The notes under the pieces: model-generated
Seen by the model: the letters and a program-made list of their open reading frames with translations, nothing else
What the model was told of the DNA's origin: nothing
The model's database searches: none
Program-made: the position numbers and the translations under genes
In this document: piece after piece, positions 1 through 10,605 of the stretch
How positions within the stretch are numbered: the stretch's first letter is position 1
How the letters are laid out: each line of letters begins with the position of its first letter
Assembly: GCF_029227915.1 (NCBI RefSeq)
Contig: NC_079876.1
Location: forward strand, 23,004,001-23,068,000
Source of the DNA: Hydractinia symbiolongicarpus
Lineage: Eukaryota > Cnidaria > Hydrozoa > Anthoathecata > Hydractiniidae
Length of the DNA stretch: 64,000 bases
Reading direction: 5' to 3'

Positions 1-269
1 AGAGTTTGTTATTTTTCTTCATGGACTATTTTGATCATAACTCACTCCAGGTTCATTAAAAATTACTCCTCAAACTTAAATATCACATAATATACCTTTG
101 GCAATGTGTTGAAAATGTTGAAAACATTAAATTTGATGAGAGGAGTGAGATATGCTCAAAAACACTCATTGACTTTTTGATCTTGAAATACTCCGTAGTC
201 ACTATTAAAATGTATTTATTTCCATATTTCCATTAATTAATACATTATTCTTCATTGTTTATAACAAAT
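1..269. other. AT-rich sequence without recognisable feature
   Basis: I see no gene, RNA or clear repeat here. It adjoins the 3' side of the BEL/Pao fragment and may be further decayed element sequence. Confidence 0.4.
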
Positions 270-1216
270 TTATTGATTTTGAAATTTTAGAACATGCAAA
301 TTTGGTACAGTCAACAAAAAACGTGTCCTTAATGCATTTGAAATTTGAAGCAATTTCTCAGTTCCTGTTAATCGGAATTTTTCTGCTGCATCTCTCCGAA
401 TCAATGTGATATCTGATCCGGAATCTAGTATAGCATTTGTCACGAATATCCCTTTGCCATTGTAGATAACAACTGGTAACATTGGTAAAAATGCGTTACC
501 AACAGGTCTGTCTTTTTCCTTGGTTGACGTTGGAGCTTTTTTGATCGTATTTTTCTGGTGCCGGATCTGGTGGCTTTACAAAATGCAGTAAAGTATGTCG
601 TTTTCCACGGTCTGATACTCTACAAGACTTTTCTGACTTTCATGCTTTTATTTAATGGCCACTCGTCAAGCAATTAAAGCAAAGCCTTTTTTCCTTGAGG
701 ATTTTCCTTTTTTCATCTATTGGTTTCTTCAAAACGTCTTGACATTGCACAATTTTATGATCACCTTCGCAATACCAACATTTCACTTTGTAAACGTTGT
801 TTGTTGATGCAGGCCTACGGTAGTTCTTCGTTCGGTTTAGGTCTTTGTTGTCTTGCCTTTTCACTTTCTCTTGGTTTGCAATAAGAGTTGCAATTGGATT
901 GAATTACTCTTTCAGTTTCTGATCCCACCAAATTTCGAATTCTTCGAGATCTCCTTCTTGACCTGAATTGAATCTATCACACCAATTTCTAAAAAAATGA
1001 TTTCGTAAAGAATAAGGTAACCTACGTACAGCTTTAGACAAATTTTTTGTAGATTTTAGAGAAGATTCGTAACCCATGGATTTTAGCCACGTGTTAGTTG
1101 ACTTAAGTTGCTGGTGAAATCTGCTCGATCGTTAGCATTAATTTGCGGCAGTTCTAATAAAGTGCTAAGTTTCAGATGGGATACTACAATAGCATTTCCA
1201 AAGTCGCGTTCCAACG
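270..1216 (-). pseudogene. BEL/Pao retrotransposon fragment (gag C-terminus and protease)
   Basis: On the minus strand, reading from about 1216 down, several broken frames show BEL/Pao hallmarks in order. First is a gag-like stretch (LERDFGN, then RLPYSLRNHF and FRNWCDRF, about 1216-950). Next is a Cys-rich zinc-knuckle region (CWYCEGDHKIVQC followed by LCFNCLTSGH, about 780-655), whose two-finger pattern is typical of BEL/Pao gag. Last is a retropepsin-like segment with DSGSDITLIRR (about 425-375), which carries the aspartic-protease DSG motif. In-frame stops near 905 and frame changes show it is dead. No reverse transcriptase follows. The upstream part ends abruptly at about 1217, where an unrelated repeat begins with CCTATTCGGTC, so it was probably truncated by that insertion. 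Class assignment is from family knowledge and is fairly firm. Confidence 0.75.
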
Positions 1217-2345
1217 TTTTAACCCTATTCGGTCTGGGGGGCATATTCCACCCCCCGCTGACGGTTTTTTTAATAACTCCTTGTTGCTATGTTATATGGC
1301 TATGAAACTTACTGAGTTTCAATATTTATCTACAAGAAGCCCTGGGGGCTCTAAGAATTTCCGCGCGCTACCAAAATATTTGATGAAAACCTGCTAATTC
1401 GTTGTGTTATTGTGCTAAACATTTGAAGGGGTTTGGGGCATGAACCTCTGAAGATAAAGCCCATCAGTGACATTATATCTTAGAACAAACGCAAACAAAA
1501 CGAAACGTGTCATAATAAACTCACATTTTAAAAGAAATTGCTAACAAAAAATACAGCCTATTATTCATGGTTGAAAGTCTTGCGATTGAAACGTTTATGG
1601 TCTTAAACGGCATTAGTTGACAAAAATCAAAATTTTGATGTGACCATCATTTTCAGCATACTTTTTTTATTAACTGTGTCAATTTTTGTCGAAAATAAAG
1701 CAGTTTTAATTTTTGGATAGATTTTGGCCTGAAATGACATTTAGGTGACAAAAACCAAACTTTTGTACCATCATCATTTTCAGCATACTTTATTTGTTAA
1801 CTGTGCCAGATTTAGCCGAAAATGAAGTGGTTTTAATTTTTGGACCAATTTTGGCCTAAAATAGCATTTAGGTGACAAAAATCAAAATTTTGATGTCACC
1901 ATTATGTTCAGCATACTTTTTTTGTTAACTTTGCCAATTTTTGTTGAAAATGAAGTAGTTTTAATTTTTGGACCAATTTTGGCCTAAAATGACATTTAAG
2001 GTGGCAAAAATCAAAATTATTATGTCACCATTATGTTCAGCATACTTTTTTTGTTAATTGTGTCAAATTTTGTCGAAAACAAATACCAATTTTGGCCTGA
2101 AGCGTGAACAGTAGTTAAGGAGCTTGGGTACGAAGTTTACATCCGTGACGGACCAACGTGAAATCCCAGGGTCGATTTTTTCTCAAAAAATGCTCCGAAA
2201 GAAAAAACGACGGTTTTAAAGAATTTCCTACGCCTTCGGGCGCGGAAATTCAATTAGACACCTGCATGCCAAATTTATAGGTCCCATACCTTTCAGAGGC
2301 TTTGATATTGGCCATTATTTGAAACAACCCCTAAGTATCTCTATG
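1217..2345 (-). mobile_element. Composite repeat: CTATTCGGTC-end element carrying a tandem-repeat block
   Basis: The left edge (1219 on) reads AACCCTATTCGGTCTGGGG. This is the inverted counterpart of the right edge of the element at 9917-10597. The segment 2230-2340 (GACACCTGCATGCC, then CCTTTCAGAGGCTTTGATAT) is an inverted diverged copy of 10410-10500. Between these shared parts, about 1550-2160 holds the 127-bp tandem repeats described separately. The simplest reading is one non-autonomous DNA element interrupted by another. No coding sequence is visible. Confidence 0.5.
1617..2115 (+). repeat. 127-bp tandem repeat, about four copies
   Basis: Units start near 1619, 1746, 1873 and 2001. Each contains GACAAAAATCAAAATTTTGA, then TTCAGCATACTTTTT, then GGACCAATTTTGGCC. 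Copies differ at several positions and the last is truncated. Two further units lie at about 15,220-15,440, with the same flanking text (CAGCCTATTATTCATGGTTGAAAG upstream in both, with minor differences), so this block belongs to a dispersed element. Confidence 0.8.
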
Positions 2346-2369
2346 AAATCCTTATAATGGTAAAAATTT

Positions 2370-3345
2370 AACTAGAAATTAAAAAAAAGTTGCAAGCAAA
2401 TTGAAACTAGCCAATAGTTGTCCCTAGTGTTTTTTGTTTCTCTTTGATATAATACGGCGAGGTGCTAACATCTTACTGCAGCTGATATCTGGGAATACAC
2501 CAAAACTGAATATCATAGACGTAGAAAACCCTGGGGACGAGGTTGCAAAATAAACTCACCGCGGATTTCTTTTCAGAAGGTACGAGAAATTTAGATCGCG
2601 CGAAACTAAACAAAAACGATTACTGAGAAATCTCTTCCCACAGAATTATAAAATTAAATATTGATAATAATCACCCTCTTTCCACAGAATTATAAAATTA
2701 AATATTGATAATAATCACAACATTGTCAGTGTTGGCCGACGTAAATCCAACATTGATGAAGCTTTTAGCGCCAAAAATACATGCAAAGTTATACTTTTAT
2801 TAAGTTAAAACCTTTCTTCTGATAGAAATGCAACACATCGAGTTGTGCAATCCGTAGTGTGCCGAAATGTCACGAATTAAGGGGATGCGCGTCGTAAGTT
2901 TCAACCGGAAAATAATACTCGAGACCTAACGTTAACGATTTCGGAAATGAGAAGGCGAACGAAGCAGCTTGTGGGTTGCTTTTTTTCACGTAAAAATAAC
3001 GGTACTAGTTATGAAAACCGATTTCTTGAAGCCACGGTATCTGCTGCAATAAGTTTCGAAAACTCACGGGAAACAATAAACAAAAACAAACAATCTACAG
3101 AGACGAAAATAATTTATTAACTTTATCAAGATTTATAAAACAGCTTCAAATTTTTGACAGAGAAATAATAACAACGCGGTGTGAGGTTTCGCTTTCTTCT
3201 TTTTATCTCACGTATTGAAAGATAACATCTCTCCTCGCTCTAATTGTATGCAATCTAAAAAGAAACAGAAAACATTTTTATATAGTATAATATATTATAT
3301 ATATAGCAAAGTCTCTAAATGCCTTTGAGGGACGATATTTAGAGG
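2370..3345 (+). repeat. Dispersed repeat blocks B and C (first copy)
   Basis: About 2375-2660 matches 14,530-14,850 (shared: GTTGCAAGCAAA, TTGAATATCATAG in diverged form, and AACCCTGGGGACGAGG). About 2820-3290 matches 15,720-15,910 (ACATCGAGTTGT, GTTTCGCTTTCTT, and AGAAAACATTTTNATATAGT). No open frame of note exists. The block order relative to the 127-bp repeats differs between the two copies. Confidence 0.6.
2634..2718 (+). repeat. Local tandem duplication, about 42-bp unit
   Basis: TTCCCACAGAATTATAAAAT followed by TAAATATTGATAATAATCAC occurs twice back to back with almost no divergence, which suggests a recent slippage event inside block B. The second dispersed copy (about 14,839) has only one diverged unit. 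Confidence 0.8.
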
Positions 3346-3467
3346 TAAATTCCAAACTACAAATATATATCATTTTTGGTACATAGTGCTCAAAAAGTGT
3401 TTACTAGATACAATATGCTTGATATAATTAATAAAGTTAAGTCATTTTGAGGGTTGTCCTTTTTGGG

Positions 3468-3675
3468 GGATTGGTAGTTCAGTCGGTAGAGCCTTTACTT
3501 CCTATTCATATGGGTTCAATCCCACGTAACATTTGTTGCTTATTGAACAGAAATTTAAAAGGTTTCTGTAGTTTTTTAACACTCTAAAACCGTCTATGTT
3601 GTACCTCCTGGAAAAAAATTGACAGGGTAATTTTATTGGAATTAATGAGGCTAACCACATAAAATATAGATCACT
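3468..3675 (+). mobile_element. tRNA-derived SINE (copy A)
   Basis: The head (3468-3535) carries a pol III A box (TAGTTCAGTCGGTAGAG) and B box (GGGTTCAATCCC) at tRNA-like spacing. The tail (3603-3672) reads CCTCCTGGAAA, then TTGACAGGGTA, then TAATGAGGCTAACCAC. It matches the tail of the SINE at 9271-9612, so head and tail form one family unit. The central domain seen in copies B and C is missing or unrecognisable here. The head does not fold as a clean tRNA, so it is a SINE rather than a tRNA gene. Confidence 0.65.
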
Positions 3676-5108
3676 ACTTTTTGTGGCCAAGACAACAGAA
3701 TTGAAAGCACTGTTTTTCATTTGGAAAGTACAAATTGTATTTAAAAGTTTACCCAAGCTTGCCCTCATAATTATGGCTTTTTTAGCCAGTTGACAGGCAC
3801 ACTAATCTACCATACTGAACACAAAAGTTACGAAAAACACGAAATTTGATTAAGGTCTATTATCTGGTTTCACATTCTTGAAGGGTCATTCAAGAGTAGT
3901 TTTTACGTATTATAACTTCATTATTGTAAGCTCATGAAACACAATGCAAAAACATGTGTTTTTGCATTGTGTTGTAAAGGGTTGTAAATAAAATGATGAA
4001 GCCCTAAATATTTTTTATCTTTTTTAAATATTTTTATATATGTCCAAACTTAATATCCCAAAAACAATAATTACATTAATGGTTGCCACCATTATCGAAC
4101 GAAAGTCCACTTGGTCATTCGTGACTTCACACGTCGTATGTAGCTCAATTCTTGAAAAATTTATTGCGAGGTTTGAGTGTTAAGATTTTAACATGCGAGG
4201 TAAACAAAGTAAACTTCCAGGTAAAGGCACCGTTTGATACAATAGTTTGCAGATTTCGAACATATATCAGTAAAAAGACGCTAGTAGCAACAGTAAAAAC
4301 ATTTTTTAACCACAAATGAGCAAATACCTTTAAGAATGAAGTGGTATATTCTCCCCAGTTAGTTTTGGATTGGTGACTTAAATTTATTTCCACGATACAA
4401 CAAAAAAAATAAGCAACTTGAGTTTTATGAAATAATTAAAAATTGTATAATAAAATTTAAAAAGAAAGAGTTTTGTTTAATACTTTATGGATTGAATTTT
4501 CTTCTTCTGATAGCTAGAGGTAGCTAGCTAATGATTCCATTGAAGGATGACGGCAAAAAAAATTTCTATGGTGGCCACAGGCACCACAAAGTATTTTAGT
4601 TCGCTAGCTAGCTACATCAAACCAAGGAAAAAACGTAAAAATAACTTTCAAATCATCCATATACCTTCGCAACTCACTTTTCTTCTGCTGTATGAAAAGG
4701 ATACCACAAACATGCCAATTCAAGCTGATAATTTGGTACTTTAAAATCTTCTTTTTAATGAAGCCATAAATATATCACGTTTTTGCGCATTATAAATGTT
4801 CAAATAATATAGTGTGCCTTCAAAGAAAGGGTACAAGCTTTATGTATTTGTGTTAGGTCTGTAAAAATACATGATAATTCAAATTAGCCGATAGCTGTTT
4901 TCTAATTGCTTGAGTGTACTTCTCAGTCTTTCGCTTCCGGCAAACGGAAAATCAGGAAATAACGGGCGGGCGGGGTACGAAAGACGGGGGGTAGGGGGGT
5001 ACAAAGCCTATTTATTGACATTTTTAGCTAACTTTTGTTACAGCTGCTCGGTCCAAACTTATTTGTTCTTGTAGACAAAAAAATAACCTACCTTTTCGTG
5101 AAAAAATA
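3676..5108. other. Intergenic, repeat debris
   Basis: No gene is supported. Contents noted: a perfect 17-bp-arm hairpin at 3938-3973, short TAGC-rich stretches around 4510-4615, and a G-rich patch at 4965-5000. Confidence 0.4.
3938..3973. repeat. Perfect hairpin, 17-bp arms, 2-nt loop
   Basis: AACACAATGCAAAAACA is followed by TG and its exact reverse complement. No gene flanks it. It could be a palindromic remnant of a foldback element or a cruciform-prone site. Confidence 0.85.
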
Positions 5109-5640
5109 TCAGTCATATTTCCTTACGCTGAATTTATATGATTTTTTTTCTATCCAAATTTTAAGAATCTCAATAATTCTCTTGGTATACTTCGCGTAGC
5201 AAACGTGCTCCACAATTTCGCTTCGCTCGCTTCGCTCGCGAAGCTCAATTGCTTCGCAATAACTTCTTGCAACACAACTTTTTTTATTAAGAAGAAGCAT
5301 TTTGCATAATTTGGACACGTGATTAACCACTCCAGCTGCCTTCCAGCCATTTAGAATTGTTTCACGCCCTTCATTTTTGAAGTAGTAATAGATCGCTGTC
5401 ACTTTGGCGTGGATGGTTGATTTAATGGTTGTCACGTCTTTCTCTGGGTCAATTTGGAGCTCCTTCGTTATCGAAGGCAGCTTTTCCCATCTTTTTGAAA
5501 GAACTGCTCGTTGTCAGGTCAAGAGGTTAGAGCAAATGGGTTAAGTTCTTTGGCACCATGACCATAACAAGGCTGTAATCGTCAAGCGCATCAATTACTA
5601 ACTGCGATTGTTGACCTCTAAAAGAATTCCAAAATATTAA
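5109..5640 (-). pseudogene. pogo/Tigger-like DDE transposase remnant
   Basis: Reading the minus strand from about 5640, diverged DDE_1-type catalytic-domain text appears in order. It begins FRGQQSQLVIDALD, then VPKNLTHLL with the expected Gln now a stop, then DLTTSSSFKK, DPEKDVTTIKS, and EGRETILNGWKAAGV near 5350. These match the C-terminal half of Tigger/jerky/pogo-class transposases as I know them (substrate: its own TIRs; cut-and-paste transposition). The frame shifts around 5450, and no helix-turn-helix N-terminus or TIRs are visible. An old remnant; family assignment moderate. Confidence 0.5.
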
Positions 5641-5720
5641 AGCCTTTTGGTCGATTGGCATTGGCATCTCTTCTTTTACCTTTTCCACGGGTTGATGGCC
5701 TCCTTCTGTAATTTTAGTGA

Positions 5721-6600
5721 TACTGTTTTGTTACTGCAGTGACTTTCGTTGTAAGATAAGGAAAATCCCTCTGGAAATTCCACAGAAGGAAGTGATCTTG
5801 CCGTTTTGCCCTTCTAAATTAAATAAATTGGTAGCATTATACGAGTGAGAGTTTCTGATAGAATAATGGTAATCCCTCTTTTGACATTTGCGAATGTGTT
5901 TTGTACCTCTAACCAGCCATTGTTATATTATCTGTCTGTCTATTTTGAAGGGGTTTGATCCACATTTGTAATAAGTTCATCTGGAATATCATTACAGCAA
6001 ACAGCATGTGCGATCTCTTTCTAGAAAATGAAAGAGTTTCCTCCCAAACTGAACGGGTTATTTTTTACCTTGATGTAGTAACCATTCTGAAAAACCTATG
6101 TCGAGAACGTTGCCTATCCGGAATATGGCGAGTATTCAGACGATTCAACAGAAATTCTAAAATAAAATCGTTAAAACTTCAGCGAGCGAGAGCGAGGAGA
6201 GTGATGTAGAACTAGATGTACAATAAATATGAAATAAAACGTAAAAAGAAACGTTTTGTTCTTATTATTGAATTTATTTTTATTTTTTATTTTTACGCGG
6301 TTTTATGCTTTTAAAGGGCGTACAAGGCATGAAAGCGCTCACATGTCAATTAGTTCTCTGTAAACGTTAAAACTGTTTGTCCATAATTTATTCAAAATGA
6401 CTGAACAACAATAAGCGCTAATGGACACTAATAACGCTGAACCTGACATAATTCAACATTTACCTAACTACTTTGACCGTAAATTTAAGAAAAAAAAATA
6501 AAAATACTGGATCAAAAATATTCGAAAAACGTCTCTTGAAGCAGGAAAAGTAAAAATTTAAATGCAGTGGTAATAAAATACAACATCAATTCAATAGCGA
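5721..6600. other. Intergenic without supported gene
   Basis: Only short frames without family resemblance. AT-rich sequence precedes the retroelement relic. Confidence 0.35.
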
Positions 6601-7401
6601 TTTAATTTAAAGTCTCGAAACAATAACACAACTGGTACAAGATGGTTCAATTACAAGATCTTCCAAAAAGATTAATAATGTCATAGATAATCTCCACAAG
6701 CGAAACAAATGTATCCGTTTCGCAGATAAATCTCCAGCCGGATGGACTGCTATCGGCGATTCGCAGGATGACAAGAAGATTAAGGCCGCGAAAAACCGTG
6801 CTCTGAACAAGAATAAGGCGACCAAGAGAAAGTCAACTTTCAAAGATTTTCACGTCGTCCGCCATACCAATCTTTCTCATTCACACATCTTTCACAGCAT
6901 CAAAATTTTATCCCATTCAGCTCACCATTTGCACCTCTGGGGCTATCTCAACAGCAATCAAGATTCGCGAATCAATACCAGCAAATTGACCAGCACCCAC
7001 AACAACAATCTTTGTGTTTCGGATGCGGAAAACAAGGACATTGGCCAAAGGACTGCCCTGAAATTAAACAACTCTAAAGAAAAGGCAAAAGTGTAGTGTG
7101 ATACTGTTTCTACTGTATATAGTTTTTTAGAAGCCAGTAGGTCTTATGTGCGCCAAACTAATCTCCCGCATACCGTAAAGAGCAATCTCAGGCGGCATCT
7201 ACCTATTGGGAAAACATGGGCACTGTTAAAACTATTTTAGAAATTATAAAATGCGGATACAAAATTCCCGTTTCACCACCCCTAAAAAGGCTTCTTTCAA
7301 AAACAACTGTTCGGCTCTTGACAATAAAGATTTTGTAAATACAGAATTACACGAGTTACTTAAAACTGGTAGAATAAGAAAGATGTGTACTGCGCCACAA
7401 G

Positions 7402-7447
7402 GTTAGTCTGTAGGACAGACTAACGCTCCACTGAGCGTTAGTCTGTC
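7402..7447. repeat. Hairpin inside RT relic, 15-bp arms
   Basis: GACAGACTAACGCTC (7414-7428) and its exact reverse complement (7433-7447) flank a CACT loop. GTTAGTCTGT also occurs once more at 7402-7411. It sits between the RT-linker PQG and the LNKKRLILD motif, a place where the family has ordinary coding sequence, so it is an insertion or a local templated duplication. Confidence 0.7.
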
Positions 7448-7515
7448 CTTAAATAAGAAGAGACTTATTCTTGACCTGAGACATGTAAACAAACACGTTG
7501 TTCAAACACGTTTAC

Positions 7516-7735
7516 GGCGGCGTGGCATTGTGGTTACGGAGTTTGCTTCGCAATCACAAGGTCCGTGGTTCGCTCCTCAGCGCAGGAATGTTTAACAAGT
7601 GCCTTTACCACAGCTACGGGTCAGCCCATGCCATGTGAGGGAAATGGGGTAGGTATTACCGGTGTGTACTTAATGTATACATTCCAAACACAGGACCCAC
7701 ATAATAGTGTTTCCAACACTGAAGTGGCTATATGA
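7516..7735 (+). mobile_element. tRNA-derived SINE (copy B) inserted in RT relic
   Basis: The tRNA-like head (7516-7583) has an A-box-like TGGCATTGTGGTTACGG and a B-box-like GTGGTTCGCTCC. The body (about 7598-7650) reads TACCACAGCTACGGGTCAGC, then CATGCCATGTGAGGGAAATG. This is clearly related to 9363-9412 in copy C, although the two tRNA heads differ. RT coding text is present on both sides (motif 1 before, FKFDIKQG after), which shows insertion. The exact ends and target duplication are not clear. Confidence 0.65.
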
Positions 7736-9270
7736 TTGGAAGATTTTCAGCGAGTTTGGGGAAAAACGGTTTCATGTTTAAATTTGATATAAAACAAGGC
7801 ATAGAAATTAGGTTTTTCTTGGGTGACAAATGGAGAAAAAAGTTATTTTATTTTTAGTCCTACTGTTTGGCCTCTCTACTGCTCCCTTTATTTTCCCCTT
7901 AACAATGTGAGCCCTCGTAAAGCACTCAGGAGATGCTATAAAAATTGCATATTTTGTTGATGACGGCGCTGGCTTAAGAAATCTGAGTTTGTTGAAAACA
8001 ACGAAAAATCATTGTCGGGTCTAACTCAAAACATGAGGCTCGGTATTAATCTAGATCTAAAGAAAAAACCTTTTTCTATACCATCCAGCGATTAATTTCT
8101 ACTCTTTCGAGTTTGCAATTCATTTTCGATTCCCTACCGTACACGTCAGCACGAAAATTAGCAAAATTTTGTGGCAAAATCATATCCATGAAATTTGTAA
8201 TGGGCAATTTGACCCAACTGAAAATTGACGAGATTATTATATTATTGAATCGCGAATATTATGGGACTCCAGAATGAACATGTGACAGGCTTCAGAACCT
8301 CTAAAAGAACTGTCATTTTGGAAGAACAATTCGCTAAAACACACTGAGAGACCCAGGACACGGGGAAATACTCCCTGGTTAATCGTTTGTTCTAATGCGA
8401 GCGATACAGGATTGGGTGCGCACACGTGGCACAAGAACAGCATGCATATTTCTTTTAAGAATTTTACTTTATAACGGAAAGCCTAATGACTTCACGTGGA
8501 GAGAACTATACTCTATACAATATTTGCTACAATCATAAAAACCAATTTTGTGCAACAAAGCAGTACTTTGGAAGACAGATAATTACGCTCGCCATTGTAC
8601 AATAAAAACAGGCAGCTCAAAGGAAAAAAACACATACACACCTGTAAAGTTTCGAGCACACTGGTGACCCCATGGCCCTCGGCAGCGTTCTGGCATCTTT
8701 GACTTACCCAACTTAAGAATTCAAAAAAAAATTAAAAACTTCAGGGTCTTTGAAAATCCCGATTTTTATTTGTTACTCAAGTGCAAGTGAAAGTGCAAAA
8801 ATACGCCATAGGTTTAAAGCATTTTAAAAGCAAAATAATTGCTTTCAAACGGCAATTTTCATAAACCAAATCCACAGGGACAGCGACGGTGTCGTATCTA
8901 GACTAAGACACGCAGTCACTGGACACATAAAGACTCTTAACCCTCTTGATGACATTAAGGTGCGAGTCGGTCTGCATTTTATGTTTGAAACATTCGTGGG
9001 GCAACGCGCAATATTCTGTTCTTAAATTCCGGTCTGTGAAGTTACTATGGCTAACGCAAGAATTTCAAAACAAGCTGCCAATGGATAAAAATAGTATTAT
9101 TGTGCTGGGAAAAAAGAAATGGATGTATCACCGTGTTAACCCCTTCTTCTCTTTTTTCCTTCCTTTCAACATTGTATGCATCCTGACTTTTGTGATGCCA
9201 GATAGATGCTTTTATAAAGTACTTCCTAGGGATTGATCATTTGTCAATGTGGCGCCGTAGATTAGTTTGT

Positions 9271-9612
9271 GGCGCCGTAGATTAATGGGTATAGCTCTCG
9301 TACTCTGTGCGGGAGACCGGGGTTCGATTCCTCTTGACGGCAATTCAACATGGATGAGAGAATGTTACCATAGCCCCGGGTTAACCCAAGCCATGTAAGG
9401 GAAATTGGGGAGATGGCTCCATGTGTGGGCCGTTGGATGTTGCCAGGAATTTTCTAGTAGAGCTCGGGCCCTAATTGGGTCTGCGTAGATCAAAAAGGGC
9501 ATTAAATACTCTAGGACTCTCCATCTAAGCCATGGTCCCTCCTGGAAATAATAGACAGGGTATATCCCTCGATATTAGTGAGGCTAGCCATGTAAAATAT
9601 GCACATCTATCT
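9271..9612 (+). mobile_element. tRNA-derived SINE (copy C, longest)
   Basis: Head 9271-9341 looks tRNA-like: TAGATTAATGGGTATAGC as A-box region, a CTCTCG/CGGGAG anticodon-stem pair, B box GGGGTTCGATTCC. The central domain (9363-9430) is shared with copy B. The tail (9530-9600) reads CCTCCTGGAAATAATAGACA, then GAGGCTAGCCATGTAAAATA, shared with copy A, and ends in a CTATCTATC-type run. TGGCGCCGTAGATTA is also present 20 bp upstream (9250-9264), a short partial duplication of the head. Confidence 0.7.
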
Positions 9613-9916
9613 ATCCATCTTGTGACTAGTGACAATCAAAGGAAGGCAATGCAGTAGAGCTTAGGGCAAGGGAAACCAAAACTATCTATACTAAATGCTG
9701 TTTACAAGTACTAGTTAGACTGTAAATTGATATTATTTTTCCTAGCTAGCTATACATAGTAAGGTATCAAATTTGAGATCAAATATAAGAAATTGTCACA
9801 AAACCTAGATATAGCTAGCTAGCAATAGCTCTATAGCTAGCTAGCTATATCTTTAGCTACCTTTTTTACTTTACGAAAAATGATAATTTCTGCACCCGCG
9901 CCTTAATATCATCGAG
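9613..9916. other. Intergenic with TAGC microsatellite patches
   Basis: No gene. Several short (TAGC)n tracts (for example 9808-9850). Confidence 0.4.
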
Positions 9917-10597
9917 CTATTCGGTCCGGGTTTTTTCTAACACATTATAACTTTTTATAGTCTTGTTCAAATTGAATCAAACTTGGCACACTTATAGTAA
10001 GTCAGAAAAGAACAAGATGGCGACAATAAATTTTTGCTTGCGTCAGCACATTTTCTCTGACGTTATCAGAGCTTGAAATTTGTTCAAAATGCCACCATCT
10101 GCTTAAAATCGAATTACTTTAGTTCTAGATCGAATTTTTACATTCTATTTGAAGTTTCTGAAAGCTACATAAAAGTTATTTAACATATTTTCCGGTTTTT
10201 ACATAGATCGTATGAAAAGCTGCCAACAATTGCCCGAAAATCCGTTTTTTCCGATTATTCGGTAAAATCCGAAAATATCGGGAAATCGGATTAATCACGT
10301 GTCCAAACACGGGAAAAGATTCTTTTTAATGAAACAAAGTTGTGTTGTTAATTTCAAGTTCTAAGGATAATTCTAACAAGAGATATTATATTTTCCCCGT
10401 TCTAAGGGTTTCATAGAGATTATTAGGGGTAGTTTCGAGAGCAAATATCAAAGCCTCTGAAAGGCATGGGACCTAAATATTTGGCATGCAGGTGTCTAAT
10501 AGATAAATATTGGAACTCAGTAAGTATCGTAGCCATGCAGCATAGCATTAAAGAGTTATTAATCGGAATCCCCCCCCCCCCTCCCCGGACCGAATAG
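9917..10597. mobile_element. Non-autonomous element with 14-bp inverted ends
   Basis: The left end CTATTCGGTCCGGG (9917-9930) is matched by its exact reverse complement at 10584-10597. The 681-bp interior has no coding potential. The sub-terminal segment 10410-10500 reappears inverted at 2230-2340, and the right end reappears inverted at 1219. This supports a multi-copy MITE-like family. No target-site duplication is evident. Confidence 0.6.
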
Positions 10598-10605
10598 GGT
10601 TAAAA

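Larger units (their letters stand above)
6600..8350 (+). pseudogene. DIRS-like retroelement relic (gag zinc knuckle, RT, RNase H start)
   Basis: Plus-strand fragments in order. A basic gag-like region (about 6640-7000) is followed by a CCHC zinc knuckle CFGCGKQGHWPKDC (about 7017-7058). YWENMGTVKTILEIIKCGYK (about 7199-7258) and NNCSALDNKDFVNTELHELL (about 7300-7360) are typical of the linker before the RT of DIRS/Ngaro-type elements. KKRLILDLRHVNKHV (about 7455-7500) is RT motif 1. MFKFDIKQG (about 7772-7798) is followed by the polymerase motif FVDDG (about 7951-7965). ARKLAKFCGKIISMKFVMGN (about 8151-8210) and ELSFWKNNS lead into RNase H. Stops and shifts occur throughout. A palindromic insert (7402-7447) and a SINE (7516-7735) interrupt the RT. 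No tyrosine recombinase is seen, so DIRS-like is from RT style only. Confidence 0.65.

Noticed and set aside
1108-1397. Plus-strand short frames around 1.1-1.4 kb
   Set aside because: They run across the junction of two repeats and resemble nothing; the minus strand has BEL/Pao text here.
3468-3535. Functional tRNA gene
   Set aside because: A and B boxes are good but no clean cloverleaf; the shared SINE tail follows.
6607-6843. 78-codon minus-strand frame
   Set aside because: Antisense to the gag-like region of the DIRS-like relic.
9271-9341. Functional tRNA gene
   Set aside because: Acceptor stem pairs imperfectly and the body and tail match other SINE copies.
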